From NCBI GenBank assembly GCA_018970865.1, contig JAGWVN010000010.1:1-58991 (forward strand): a DNA stretch of 58,991 nucleotides, written 5' to 3'. The notes under the pieces are model-generated. The model was not told the DNA's origin, did not search any database, and worked only from the letters and a program-made list of their open reading frames with translations. This document shows positions 34,838 through 42,221 of the stretch, piece by piece. The position numbers and the translations under genes were made by a program. The DNA comes from Betaproteobacteria bacterium (GTDB lineage Bacteria > Pseudomonadota > Gammaproteobacteria > Burkholderiales > Burkholderiaceae_E). Each line of letters begins with the position of its first letter. Position 1 is the first letter of the stretch.

Positions 34838-35497
34838 TCAGATCGACGGACCGGGCAGCGCGCGCATGAATTCCGCGCGCAGCTGGGCATCGTGCCCGAA
34901 GCAGCCCGCGAAGGCCTGCGTGACCACGCGCTCGTCGCCGCGCCGATCCTCGCCGAGCAGCAGGCACAGCTGCTCGGCCTCGATCACGCAGGCCGCGCCG
35001 GCGGCCCGACCATGCTGGTGGAGCGCGTCGGCGATGTCGCGGGTCATCCATTCCTGATAGGTGAAGCGGTGGCCGATCGCGTCGACCAGGCGCGCGATCC
35101 GGCCGAAGCCGTGCAGCCGGCCGCCGGGCACATAGGCGACATGGGCCACGCCGCGAAACGGCACGAGGTGGTGCGGGCACACGCCGTGGATGGCGATGCC
35201 GCGCACGATGACCATGTCGGTGCGCGGATCGGCAAAGCCCTCGCCGAGCGCCTGCGCCGGATCGAGGTTGTAGCCGCCGAGCAGGCGTCGCTCCCAGAGC
35301 TCGCGCACGCGCCGCGGGGTGCTGCCGGTGTGCGCGCCCTCGGGCTCGATGCCGCAGGCGCGCAGCAGGTCGGTGATGGCGCGCTCGAAGGCCGCCGGGT
35401 CGAAGCCGCCGATCCGCGCGATGCCCAGCGTGCCGCCGGGCGGCGGCGGGTGGGCGTGATCATGATCGTGATCGTGCGGGTGGGCGTGGTCGCTCAT
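34838..35497 (-). CDS. folE: Divergent GTP cyclohydrolase I homologue with His-rich N-terminus
   Basis: 219-residue tunnelling-fold protein of the GTP cyclohydrolase I family. Residues 4-16 alternate His with Asp/Ala/Pro, a likely metal-binding tail. Aligned by the spacing of zinc ligands to E. coli FolE (Cys110, His113, Cys181), Cys 107, His 110 and Cys 178 are kept. Catalytic His112 is kept as His 109, but His179 becomes Gln 176, Arg185 becomes Gly 182 and Ser135 becomes Gly 132; Glu152 is kept as Glu 149. Loss of these residues argues against normal conversion of GTP to dihydroneopterin triphosphate. It sits in a catabolic-looking cluster, so another substrate is likely. The name FolE denotes family, not proven activity. 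Confidence 0.82.
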   Translation of the reverse strand: MSDHAHPHDHDHDHAHPPPPGGTLGIARIGGFDPAAFERAITDLLRACGIEPEGAHTGSTPRRVRELWERRLLGGYNLDPAQALGEGFADPRTDMVIVRGIAIHGVCPHHLVPFRGVAHVAYVPGGRLHGFGRIARLVDAIGHRFTYQEWMTRDIADALHQHGRAAGAACVIEAEQLCLLLGEDRRGDERVVTQAFAGCFGHDAQLRAEFMRALPGPSI

Positions 35498-35584
35498 GGC
35501 GGACGGCGGCGTGGGCGGACGGCGCGGCGCGGGCGGCAGGCGGGGTGGTCGGCGCTCGGCTCGGTCGGCAGGCAGCGGCGCCGC

Positions 35585-36754
35585 TCAGGCCGGCGCGAGC
35601 TTGCGCTCGACCACGCTCGCGAAGAAGCTCGCGCCCAGCGGCAGGGCCGCGTCGTTGAAGTCGTAGGCCGGGTTGTGCACCTCGCACGACCCTTCCACAT
35701 CGCCGTTGCCGATGTTGATGAAGCAGCCCGGCACCTTCTCGAGCATGTACGAGAAGTCTTCGGAGGCCATGATCAGCGGCGCGTCGGTGACCACCTGCGG
35801 CGCCCCGACCAGATCGCGGCAGACCGACAGCGCGAAGTCGGCCTGCTCGGGATCGTTGATCAGCGGCGCGAAGTTCACGCGGAAATCCACGCTGGCGCTC
35901 GCGCCCATCGACTCGGCCACGCCCCGCGCCACGCGGCGCATGTTGGCTTCGATCAGGCGCATGGTCTCGTGCGAGAACGCCCGCACCGTGCCCGAGAGCC
36001 GGCTGGTCTGCGGGATGACGTTGTAGGCGTCGCCGGCGTGGAACTGCGTCACCGAGAGCACCGCGGTGTCCACCGGGCGCACATTGCGCGAGATGATGGT
36101 CTGCAGGGTGCTGGCGATCTGCACGCCCACCATCAGCGGATCCACCGACGATTCGGGCCGCGCGCCGTGCGCGCCCACGCCGGTGATGTCGATGTCGAAG
36201 AACGCGCCGCCGGCCATCATCGGCCCGCGGTGCACCGAGAAGCGGCCCACCGCGAGCTTGGGCCGGTTGTGCATGCCGAACAGGCTGTCGCAGGGAAAAC
36301 GCTCGAACAGGCCGTCTTCCAGCATGGCGCGGGCGCCGCCCAGGCCCTCTTCGGCCGGCTGGAAGATGAAGTTCACCGTGCCGTCGAAGCGGCGGCTGGC
36401 GGCCAGGTAGCGGGCCGCGCCGAGCAGCATCGCGGTGTGGCCGTCATGGCCGCAGGCATGCATCCGCCCGGCGTGACGCGAGCGGTGCTCGAAGTGGTTG
36501 GCCTCCTCCACCGGCAGCGCATCCATGTCGGCGCGCAGGCCCACGCTGCGCGTGGAGCTGCCGTTGCGCAGCACGCCGACCACGCCGGTGCGGCCCACGC
36601 CGCGGTGCACCTCGATGCCGAAGCCGGCGAGCTGCTCGGCCACCAGGGCGGCGGTGCGGGTCTCCTCGAAGCCGAGCTCGGGGTGGGCGTGGATGTCGCG
36701 CCGCCAGGCCTGCATCTGGCCATGGCCTTCCTGGATGAGCGGGATGATCTTCAT
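35585..36754 (-). CDS. M20 amidohydrolase, hippurate hydrolase-like
   Basis: 389-residue zinc-dependent M20 peptidase of the aminoacylase/hippurate hydrolase branch, which cleaves N-acyl amino acids. Start ATG 36754. Family landmarks: RRDIHAHPELGFEE near residue 18, LRADMDALPVEE near 75, HACGHDGHTAMLLGAA near 100 (metal Cys and His), QPAEEGLGGA near 135 (catalytic Glu pair), and GAHGARPESSVDP near 185. The C-terminal ASEDFSYM motif is present. Third gene of the minus-strand cluster, 35 bases after another M20 gene, so two amide-cleaving enzymes are made together. Confidence 0.93.
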   Translation of the reverse strand: MKIIPLIQEGHGQMQAWRRDIHAHPELGFEETRTAALVAEQLAGFGIEVHRGVGRTGVVGVLRNGSSTRSVGLRADMDALPVEEANHFEHRSRHAGRMHACGHDGHTAMLLGAARYLAASRRFDGTVNFIFQPAEEGLGGARAMLEDGLFERFPCDSLFGMHNRPKLAVGRFSVHRGPMMAGGAFFDIDITGVGAHGARPESSVDPLMVGVQIASTLQTIISRNVRPVDTAVLSVTQFHAGDAYNVIPQTSRLSGTVRAFSHETMRLIEANMRRVARGVAESMGASASVDFRVNFAPLINDPEQADFALSVCRDLVGAPQVVTDAPLIMASEDFSYMLEKVPGCFINIGNGDVEGSCEVHNPAYDFNDAALPLGASFFASVVERKLAPA

Positions 36755-36789
36755 GGCGGGCTCCGGGATGGGGATGATGTGCGGCCGGG

Positions 36790-38064
36790 TCAGCGCTGCA
36801 CCGTGCCGCACCAGTGCGCGATGAACAGGGCGATGGTGCGGGTGACGCGGCGGATGGACTCGATCTCGACCCGCTCGTCGAAGGCGTGGATGCGCTCGGC
36901 GGTGGGTCCGTAGACCAGCGCCGGAATGCCGGCGTACAGGCCGAAGAAGCGGGCGTCGGTGGTGCCGGTGCTCGGGCCGGTGGCCAGCGGCTTGCCGGTG
37001 ACGGCATCGTGGCAGCGCGCCAGCACGGCCTGCGCCTCGGTGCCCTCGGGAAGCACCCAGCCCTCGGCCTGGAAGCCGTGGTAGACCACCTGCGGCGGAT
37101 TGGCCGAGAGGAAGGCATCGGCGGCGGCGGCCTTCGCGATGCAGGCCTCGACATCGGCGCGCACCTGCTCGAGCGACATGCCCGGGAACAGGCCGATGCG
37201 CATGTCGAAGGTGCACCAGGCCGGCACCGAGGAGGTCCAGTCGCCGCCTTCGATGCGGCTGACCACGAAGTTGATCGGGTGCGCATGGCCGGCGAAGGCC
37301 GGGTGGCCCTGCGCGTTCCAGTCGTGCTCGAGGCGGTGCAGCGCCTGCATGATCGGCCAGCAGGCCTCGATGGCATTGGCGCCGGTGCCGGCCACCGCCA
37401 CATGCGCGGGCCGGCCGCGCACCTTCACCTGGAACCACATCACGCCGACCTGCGCGCTCATCAGTTCCTCGCCCATCGGCTCGGGGATGATGGCCGCGTC
37501 GGCCCGGTAGCCGCGCTCCAGGCAGGCGAGCGCGCCATTGCCGGTGCACTCCTCCTCGATGACCGACTGCAGGTAGACATCGCCAGCGGGCGCCAGGCCG
37601 ATGCGATGAAGCGCATCGAGCGCGAACAGGTTGGCCACCAGACCGGCCTTCATGTCGCCGGCGCCGCGGCCGTGCATCCAGCCGCCGCGCACCGCCGGCA
37701 CGAAGGGCGGGGTGCTCCACATGTCGAGGGGGCCGGTGGGCACGACATCGATGTGCCCGTTCAGGATCAGCGAGCGGCCGGTGGGCGAGGCCGCGCGATG
37801 GGCGCCCACCACATTCCAGGCATTGTCGTAGGAGACCGCCACCGGCGAGAAGCCGGGCAGCTCGCGGATCCGGTCGACCTCGATGCGCCAGCGGTCCACC
37901 TGCAGGCCGCGGTCGGCGTAGGCCCGCGCCATGAAATCCTGCGCCGAGGCCTCCTCGCCGCGCAGCGAGGGCAGCCGCACGAGGTCGGCGAGGAAGCGGA
38001 TCTGCGCGTCGAAGCCCGCGTCGACGGCGTCGATCAGGCGCTGGTTGAGGGAGGTGTCGGTCAT
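36790..38064 (-). CDS. M20 peptidase of the ArgE/DapE family
   Basis: 424-residue M20 metallopeptidase resembling acetylornithine deacetylase / succinyl-diaminopimelate desuccinylase. Metal and catalytic motifs: LNGHIDVVPTG near residue 100, GRGAGDMKAGLVA near 132, and IEEECTGNG near 170 (catalytic Glu). The dimerisation domain region begins at SAQVGVMWFQVKVRGRPAHVAVAG. The final STGTTDARFFG near 375 supplies the last metal ligand area. A biosynthetic ArgE role is unlikely from its location among catabolic genes. Confidence 0.92.
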   Translation of the reverse strand: MTDTSLNQRLIDAVDAGFDAQIRFLADLVRLPSLRGEEASAQDFMARAYADRGLQVDRWRIEVDRIRELPGFSPVAVSYDNAWNVVGAHRAASPTGRSLILNGHIDVVPTGPLDMWSTPPFVPAVRGGWMHGRGAGDMKAGLVANLFALDALHRIGLAPAGDVYLQSVIEEECTGNGALACLERGYRADAAIIPEPMGEELMSAQVGVMWFQVKVRGRPAHVAVAGTGANAIEACWPIMQALHRLEHDWNAQGHPAFAGHAHPINFVVSRIEGGDWTSSVPAWCTFDMRIGLFPGMSLEQVRADVEACIAKAAAADAFLSANPPQVVYHGFQAEGWVLPEGTEAQAVLARCHDAVTGKPLATGPSTGTTDARFFGLYAGIPALVYGPTAERIHAFDERVEIESIRRVTRTIALFIAHWCGTVQR

Positions 38065-38125
38065 CGGGCAGGGGGCGGCTGGGGCAGCCGCGGGAAAGCG
38101 GGTCGAGCCCCGATGCTATCCGGTC

Positions 38126-39112
38126 TCAGGCTGCCGGTGCGCTCAGCAGCGCCGCGAAGCGGGCCATGTCGATGTTGCCCCCGCTCACGATCACCCCCAC
38201 GCGCCGGCCGGCGAGCGCGCATACGCCCTCGAGCGCGGCGGCCGCGGCCAGGCAGCCGGTGGGCTCGACCACCAGCTTCATGCGCTCGGCGAAGAAGCGC
38301 ATGGTGCTGACCAGCTGCGCGTCGGTGGCGGTGACCACCTCGTCGACACACTCGCGCATGACCGCGAACGTGAGCTCGCCGGCATGCAGGGTCTGGGCGC
38401 CGTCGGCGATGGTCTCGGGCAGGGGGATGCTGACGATGCGCCCGATCGCGAGCGACTGCTGGACATCGTTGCCGGCCTGCGGCTCGACGCCGATCACGCG
38501 GCAGCCGGGCGCGAGGTGGCGCGCCGCCACCGCGCAGCCCGAGATCAGGCCGCCACCGCCCAGGCAGACCAGCAGCGCCTCGGGCGGGCCCTCACCGGCG
38601 GCGATCATGTCCTCGATGAGTTCGAGCGCGGCGGTGCCCTGGCCGGCCATCACATCGGGGTGGTCATAGGGTGGCACCAGGGTCATGCCGCGCTCGGCGG
38701 CGAGCTGTCGGCCGATCGCCTCGCGGTCTTCGGTGCGCCGGTCATAGAGGACCACCTCGGCGCCGTAGCCGCGGGTGGCCGCCACCTTGATCGCCGGGGC
38801 GTCGCGGGGCATGACCAGTGTGGCCGGCATGCCGAGCAGGCGCGCGGCCAGCGCCACCGCCTGGGCATGGTTGCCCGACGAGAAGGCCACTGCCCCGGCC
38901 TGCCGCTGCGCCGGGCTGAAGCGCGACAGCGCGTTGTAGGCCCCGCGGAACTTGAAGGCACCGATGCGCTGCAGGTTCTCGCACTTGAAGAACAGCTGCG
39001 CGCCGGTGCGGGCATCGGCCGCGGCGCTGCGCATCATGGGGGTGCGATGGGCCACCGGCCGCAGCCGGTCGGCGGCCGCGAGGATGTCGTCGAAGGAGAT
39101 CGGCAGGGCCAT
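38126..39112 (-). CDS. PLP-dependent serine/threonine ammonia-lyase family protein
   Basis: 328-residue fold-type II PLP enzyme of the threonine dehydratase / threo-3-hydroxyaspartate ammonia-lyase / serine racemase group. The PLP Lys is Lys 54 in GAFKFRGA, SSGNHAQAVALAAR near residue 78 and the Gly loop CLGGGGLISG near 185 bind the cofactor, and no ACT regulatory domain is present, so it is not the biosynthetic IlvA. It is first in the minus-strand cluster and would deaminate a beta-hydroxyamino acid to a keto acid. The substrate is not identified. Confidence 0.9.
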   Translation of the reverse strand: MALPISFDDILAAADRLRPVAHRTPMMRSAAADARTGAQLFFKCENLQRIGAFKFRGAYNALSRFSPAQRQAGAVAFSSGNHAQAVALAARLLGMPATLVMPRDAPAIKVAATRGYGAEVVLYDRRTEDREAIGRQLAAERGMTLVPPYDHPDVMAGQGTAALELIEDMIAAGEGPPEALLVCLGGGGLISGCAVAARHLAPGCRVIGVEPQAGNDVQQSLAIGRIVSIPLPETIADGAQTLHAGELTFAVMRECVDEVVTATDAQLVSTMRFFAERMKLVVEPTGCLAAAAALEGVCALAGRRVGVIVSGGNIDMARFAALLSAPAA

Positions 39113-39186
39113 GGCGACGGGCGGGAGCGGATCAGGTCGGGGCGAGGGGAACGACCACGGCGCCGTGGCGCCGTGGCGCGGCGCGG

Positions 39187-39666
39187 TCAGAGCGGGGTGA
39201 CCCGCACCTGGCCGCGGTTGTCGGTGAGCAGGCGCACCCGCTGCCCGGCCTCGAAGCGGTCGTTGCCGGCAGCCTGCACGATGGCGATGGTCTTGCCGTC
39301 GTCGGTGCGCAGCGTGATCTCCAGGCCCTCGGTGCTGGTGCCGGCCTTCTCGAGCTGGCTGCCCACCACGCCGCCGGCCACCGCGCCGATCACCGAGCTG
39401 ATGATCGAGCCCTTACCGCCGCCGACATTGGAGCCGGCCACCCCGCCGATCACCGAGCCGGCGAGCGTGCCCACGCCGCCGCCGCCCTCGCGGTCGAGCT
39501 TCACGGTGCGCACGCCCTGGATGGTGGCGGTCTGCACCTGCATGGGCTGGCGGGTCTCGCGGGCGGAATAGGACGAGCCGTCGCGGTTCGGCGTGGCGCA
39601 GCCGGCGGTGAGCGCGAGGACGCCGGCAGCGGCGATCAGTGCAAGACGGGAAGGGAGTCGGGTCAT
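39187..39666 (-). CDS. Glycine-zipper outer-membrane lipoprotein (SlyB-like)
   Basis: 159-residue lipoprotein with signal peptide and lipobox LTAGC (Cys 23). Two glycine-zipper helices lie around residues 62-103 (GTLAGSVIGGVAGSNVGG and SVIGAVAGGVVGS), typical of the SlyB/OmpA-glycine-zipper 2TM family that stabilises the outer membrane. The C-terminal domain (LEITLRTDDGKTIAIVQ) is an unnamed beta region common in such proteins. It is divergent from the VOC gene over 93 bases. Confidence 0.88.
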   Translation of the reverse strand: MTRLPSRLALIAAAGVLALTAGCATPNRDGSSYSARETRQPMQVQTATIQGVRTVKLDREGGGGVGTLAGSVIGGVAGSNVGGGKGSIISSVIGAVAGGVVGSQLEKAGTSTEGLEITLRTDDGKTIAIVQAAGNDRFEAGQRVRLLTDNRGQVRVTPL

Positions 39667-39759
39667 GGGGATGGCCTCCTGGAGTCAGGGGATTGGCTGC
39701 GGAATGATAGTGTTTTTTGTCGGTGACCCTTGCGTCGGCCCAAACCGGAGCCCCATTTC

Positions 39760-40179
39760 ATGCCCCAGCATCCCTTCCACCTGGCTTTTCCCGTGCATGA
39801 CCTCGCCGCGGCGCGCGCCTTCTACGGCGGCCTGCTCGGCTGTCCCGAGGGGCGCAGCTCGCCCGAGTGGGTGGACTTCGACCTCTATGGCCATCAGGTG
39901 GTGGCGCATCTGGCGCCCGACGAGACCCGCGCGGCCGCCACCAGCGCCGTGGATGGCGACAATGTGCCGGTCCGGCATTTCGGGGTGGTGCTGCCCATGC
40001 CCGACTGGGAGGCGCTGGCCGAGCGGCTGTCGGCGGCCGGCACCCGCTTCATCATCGAGCCCCATGTCCGCTTCAAGGGCCAGGTGGGCGAGCAGGCCAC
40101 CATGTTCTTTCTCGATCCCTCGGGCAATGCCCTGGAGTTCAAGGCCTTCAAGGACATGGCCTCGCTCTTTGCGCGCTGA
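39760..40179 (+). CDS. VOC-family glyoxalase-fold protein
   Basis: 139-residue protein of the vicinal oxygen chelate superfamily. ATG 39760 is preceded by GGAG. The first beta-alpha-beta-beta-beta unit begins [21 protein letters not shown] and the second ends [16 protein letters not shown], with His in the first strand and Glu in the last as metal ligands. Substrate unknown; such proteins include dioxygenases and glyoxalases. Stop at 40179 is followed at once by the terminator of the opposite-strand small RNA, so the two transcripts converge. Confidence 0.88.
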   Translation: MPQHPFHLAFPVHDLAAARAFYGGLLGCPEGRSSPEWVDFDLYGHQVVAHLAPDETRAAATSAVDGDNVPVRHFGVVLPMPDWEALAERLSAAGTRFIIEPHVRFKGQVGEQATMFFLDPSGNALEFKAFKDMASLFAR

Positions 40180-40181
40180 GA

Positions 40182-40217
40182 CAAAAAAATAGCCCGGGCG
40201 GCGAAAGCCGTCCGGGC
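40182..40217 (-). terminator. Rho-independent terminator of the minus-strand small RNA
   Basis: On the minus strand, stem GCCCGGACGGC/GCCGCCCGGGC (one A-C mismatch in 11 pairs) with a TTTC loop is followed by TATTTTTTT. That is a standard intrinsic terminator. On the plus strand the T-run is absent. Confidence 0.75.
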
Positions 40218-40268
40218 AAACTCCTGTCACGGAGAACGCAGGAGACACAGGCAAGAGTCTGCGTCCCA
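40182..40268 (-). ncRNA. Candidate small regulatory RNA
   Basis: About 87 nucleotides on the minus strand between the VOC gene and a divergent tctC, with no plausible coding frame. A promoter with TTGACA and TAATGT 16 bases apart lies at 40275-40302. The transcript would fold into hairpin A (GACGCAG with CTGTGTC, eight-base loop ACTCTTGC; 40244-40265), hairpin B (TCCTG with CAGGA, 12-base loop with TTCTCC; 40222-40243) and the terminator hairpin with a U-tail. The C/U-rich loops and the joint TGTCTCCTG can pair with ribosome-binding sites such as CAGGAGACA. It resembles Hfq-dependent RNAs in design; I do not recognise a named family. Confidence 0.55.
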
Positions 40269-40274
40269 CCCCTG

Positions 40275-40302
40275 ACATTAATCTGACGCCGGGCAATGTC
40301 AA
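40275..40302 (-). promoter_or_regulatory. Promoter of the candidate small RNA (TTGACA-16-TAATGT)
   Basis: On the minus strand a perfect -35 box TTGACA (40297-40302) and a -10 box TAATGT (40275-40280, four of six consensus bases) are 16 bases apart. The start would be near 40268. Confidence 0.5.
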
Positions 40303-40315
40303 GTGTCATTGACAC
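40303..40315. promoter_or_regulatory. Inverted repeat GTGTCA-T-TGACAC
   Basis: Perfect six-base half-sites around one base, next to the small-RNA -35 box and upstream of tctC. More TGACA/TGTCA boxes lie at 40273-40277, 40297-40301 and 40343-40347. Together they look like a regulator-binding cluster controlling both directions. Confidence 0.35.
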
Positions 40316-40371
40316 AAATGGCACACCGTCTGATTGACGGATTGACACGGCGCGACCCACGAGACCCCGAT

Positions 40372-41388
40372 ATGACGGCTTCCTTTCCGATGATGTCGCG
40401 TTCGCCTGCCGCCCGCGCCAACCGGCGCCGCGGCCTGGCGGCAGCCCTGGTCGCGAGCGTCGCGGCGCTGCTGCCGTCGCTGTCGGCGGCGCAGGCCTAC
40501 CCGCAGCGGCCCGTCAAGCTGGTGGTGACCTTCCCCACCGGCGGCGCGCCCGACATCCTGGCCCGCCTGTTTGCCGAGAAGGCCCAGCTCGGCCAGCCGG
40601 TGGTGATCGACAATGTGCCCGGCGCCGGCGGCAACATCGGCGCCGATCGGGTGGCCAAGGCGGCGCCCGACGGCCTCACGCTGGTGATGGGCACGGTGGG
40701 CACCCACGCCATCAATGGCTCGCTCTACGCGAAGATGCCCTACGACATGGTCCGCGATTTCGCGCCGGTGTCGCTGGTGGCCTCCACCCCCAACCTGCTG
40801 GTGGTCACGAATGCGCTGCCGGTGAAGACCGTGCCCGACCTCATCGCCTATGCCAAGGCCCATCCCGACCGGCTGTCGTTCGGCTCGCCGGGGGTGGGCT
40901 CCTCGGTGCACATCTCGGGCGAACTCTTCAAGTCGATGGCCGGGGTCACCATGACCCATGTGCCCTACAAGGGCCGTCAGTTCGCCATCCCCGATCTGGT
41001 CGGCGGCAGCATCCAGCTGATGTTCGACAACATGCCCTCGGCGCTGCCGATGGCCCGCGAAGGCAAGATCCGCCCCATCGCCCAGACCGGCGCGCGGCGC
41101 TCGCCCTCGGCGCCCGACATCCCCACGGTGGCCGAGTCCGGCCTGCCCGGCTTCGAGGCCACTTCCTGGTTCGCGCTGTTCGCGCCGGCCGGCACGCCGC
41201 GCGAGGTGATTGCCCGTCTGAATACCGAGGTCCAGCGGGTGTTCCGGCTGCCCGATGCGCAGGAGCGGTTGCGTCAGCTCGGACTCGACCCCATCCTGGG
41301 CGGGCCCGAGGACCTGACCCGCTTCCAGCAGGCCGAGATCGCGAAATGGGCGCGCGTGGTCAAGGAGTCGGGCGCGCAGGCGCAGTGA
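40372..41388 (+). CDS. tctC: Bug/TctC-family periplasmic solute receptor
   Basis: 338-residue periplasmic receptor. ATG 40372 is used; the nearby ATG 40390 is possible. The signal peptide has a basic run ANRRRGLAAALVASVAALLPSLSAAQA (residues about 15-40, shown in part) before YPQRPVKLVVTFPTGGAPDILARLF and the receptor core with IDNVPGAGGNIGADRVAKA. It is an orphan receptor with no permease nearby. Its upstream region is shared with the small-RNA promoter and has a cluster of TGACA elements. Confidence 0.92.
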   Translation: MTASFPMMSRSPAARANRRRGLAAALVASVAALLPSLSAAQAYPQRPVKLVVTFPTGGAPDILARLFAEKAQLGQPVVIDNVPGAGGNIGADRVAKAAPDGLTLVMGTVGTHAINGSLYAKMPYDMVRDFAPVSLVASTPNLLVVTNALPVKTVPDLIAYAKAHPDRLSFGSPGVGSSVHISGELFKSMAGVTMTHVPYKGRQFAIPDLVGGSIQLMFDNMPSALPMAREGKIRPIAQTGARRSPSAPDIPTVAESGLPGFEATSWFALFAPAGTPREVIARLNTEVQRVFRLPDAQERLRQLGLDPILGGPEDLTRFQQAEIAKWARVVKESGAQAQ

Positions 41389-41453
41389 CGCGCCGCCCGC
41401 ACCCGCACCTGCACTGACCCCCACAGCCGCCGGCAGGGCGGCGGAGAGCCGAG

Positions 41454-42212
41454 ATGGACTGGATCGCCGACCCCAATGCCTGGATCGCCCTGGCCACCCT
41501 GATCGCCCTCGAGGTGGTGCTCGGGGTGGACAACATCATCTTCATCTCGATCCTGTGCGGTCGCCTGCCCGAGGCGCAGCGCAATCGCGCCCGCACCCTC
41601 GGCCTGAGCCTCGCGCTCGTCATGCGCATCGGCCTGCTGCTGTCGATCGCCTGGATCATGAAGCTCACCGAGCCGCTGTTCACGGTGCTGGGCAATGCCA
41701 TCTCGGGGCGCGACCTGATCCTGATCGTGGGCGGCCTGTTCCTGCTCTGGAAGAGCGTCCACGAGATCCACCAGTCGCTGGAGGGCGCCCACGACGAGGG
41801 CTCGGCGGGCGCGGCCGCAGGGCGTTTCGGGGCGGTGCTGGTGCAGATCGCGCTGATCGACCTGGTGTTCTCGCTCGACTCGGTGATCACCGCGGTGGGC
41901 CTGGTCGACGAGGTCGGCATCATGGTGGTGGCGGTGCTGGTCTCGGTGGTGGTCATGATGCTGTTCGCCCGGCCGATCGGCGAGTTCGTCGACCGGCATC
42001 CCACCATCAAGATGCTGGCGCTGTCGTTCCTGGTGCTGGTCGGCCTGGTGCTGGTCGCCGAGGGCTTCGACACCCACATCCCCAAGGGCTATGTCTACTT
42101 CGCCATGGCCTTCTCGATGGCGGTCGAGATGCTCAACCTGCGCCAGCGGGCCCGCCGTCAGGCCAGGCCGGTGAAGCTGCACAAGTCGATCGAGGAGACC
42201 GGCGAGCGCTGA
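41454..42212 (+). CDS. TerC-family membrane protein
   Basis: 252-residue integral membrane protein of the TerC family, with about seven helices. Family motifs: LEVVLGVDNIIFISIL near residue 20 and the paired LVFSLDSVITAVGL near 140, whose acidic residues bind metal. TerC-type proteins export Mn(II) or are linked to tellurite resistance and metal loading of exported proteins. It stands alone. Compared with YoaE/YkoY it lacks the C-terminal CBS domains. Confidence 0.92.
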   Translation: MDWIADPNAWIALATLIALEVVLGVDNIIFISILCGRLPEAQRNRARTLGLSLALVMRIGLLLSIAWIMKLTEPLFTVLGNAISGRDLILIVGGLFLLWKSVHEIHQSLEGAHDEGSAGAAAGRFGAVLVQIALIDLVFSLDSVITAVGLVDEVGIMVVAVLVSVVVMMLFARPIGEFVDRHPTIKMLALSFLVLVGLVLVAEGFDTHIPKGYVYFAMAFSMAVEMLNLRQRARRQARPVKLHKSIEETGER

Positions 42213-42221
42213 GCGCGGGGT

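Noticed and set aside
34838-35497. A normal folate-biosynthesis FolE
   Set aside because: Zinc ligands are conserved but three catalytic residues are not, and the neighbours are catabolic; I keep the family call but not the pathway.
39100-39186. GGCGCCGTGGCGCCGTGGCGCGG repeats after the lyase gene (three short GC units)
   Set aside because: Low-complexity GC stretch of fewer than 25 bases; no dyad or conservation that would make it a terminator or element.
40192-40217. Plus-strand terminator for the VOC gene
   Set aside because: The stem with a GAAA loop is perfect on the plus strand, but it is followed by AAACTCC with no T-run. The T-run is on the minus strand, so it terminates the small RNA.
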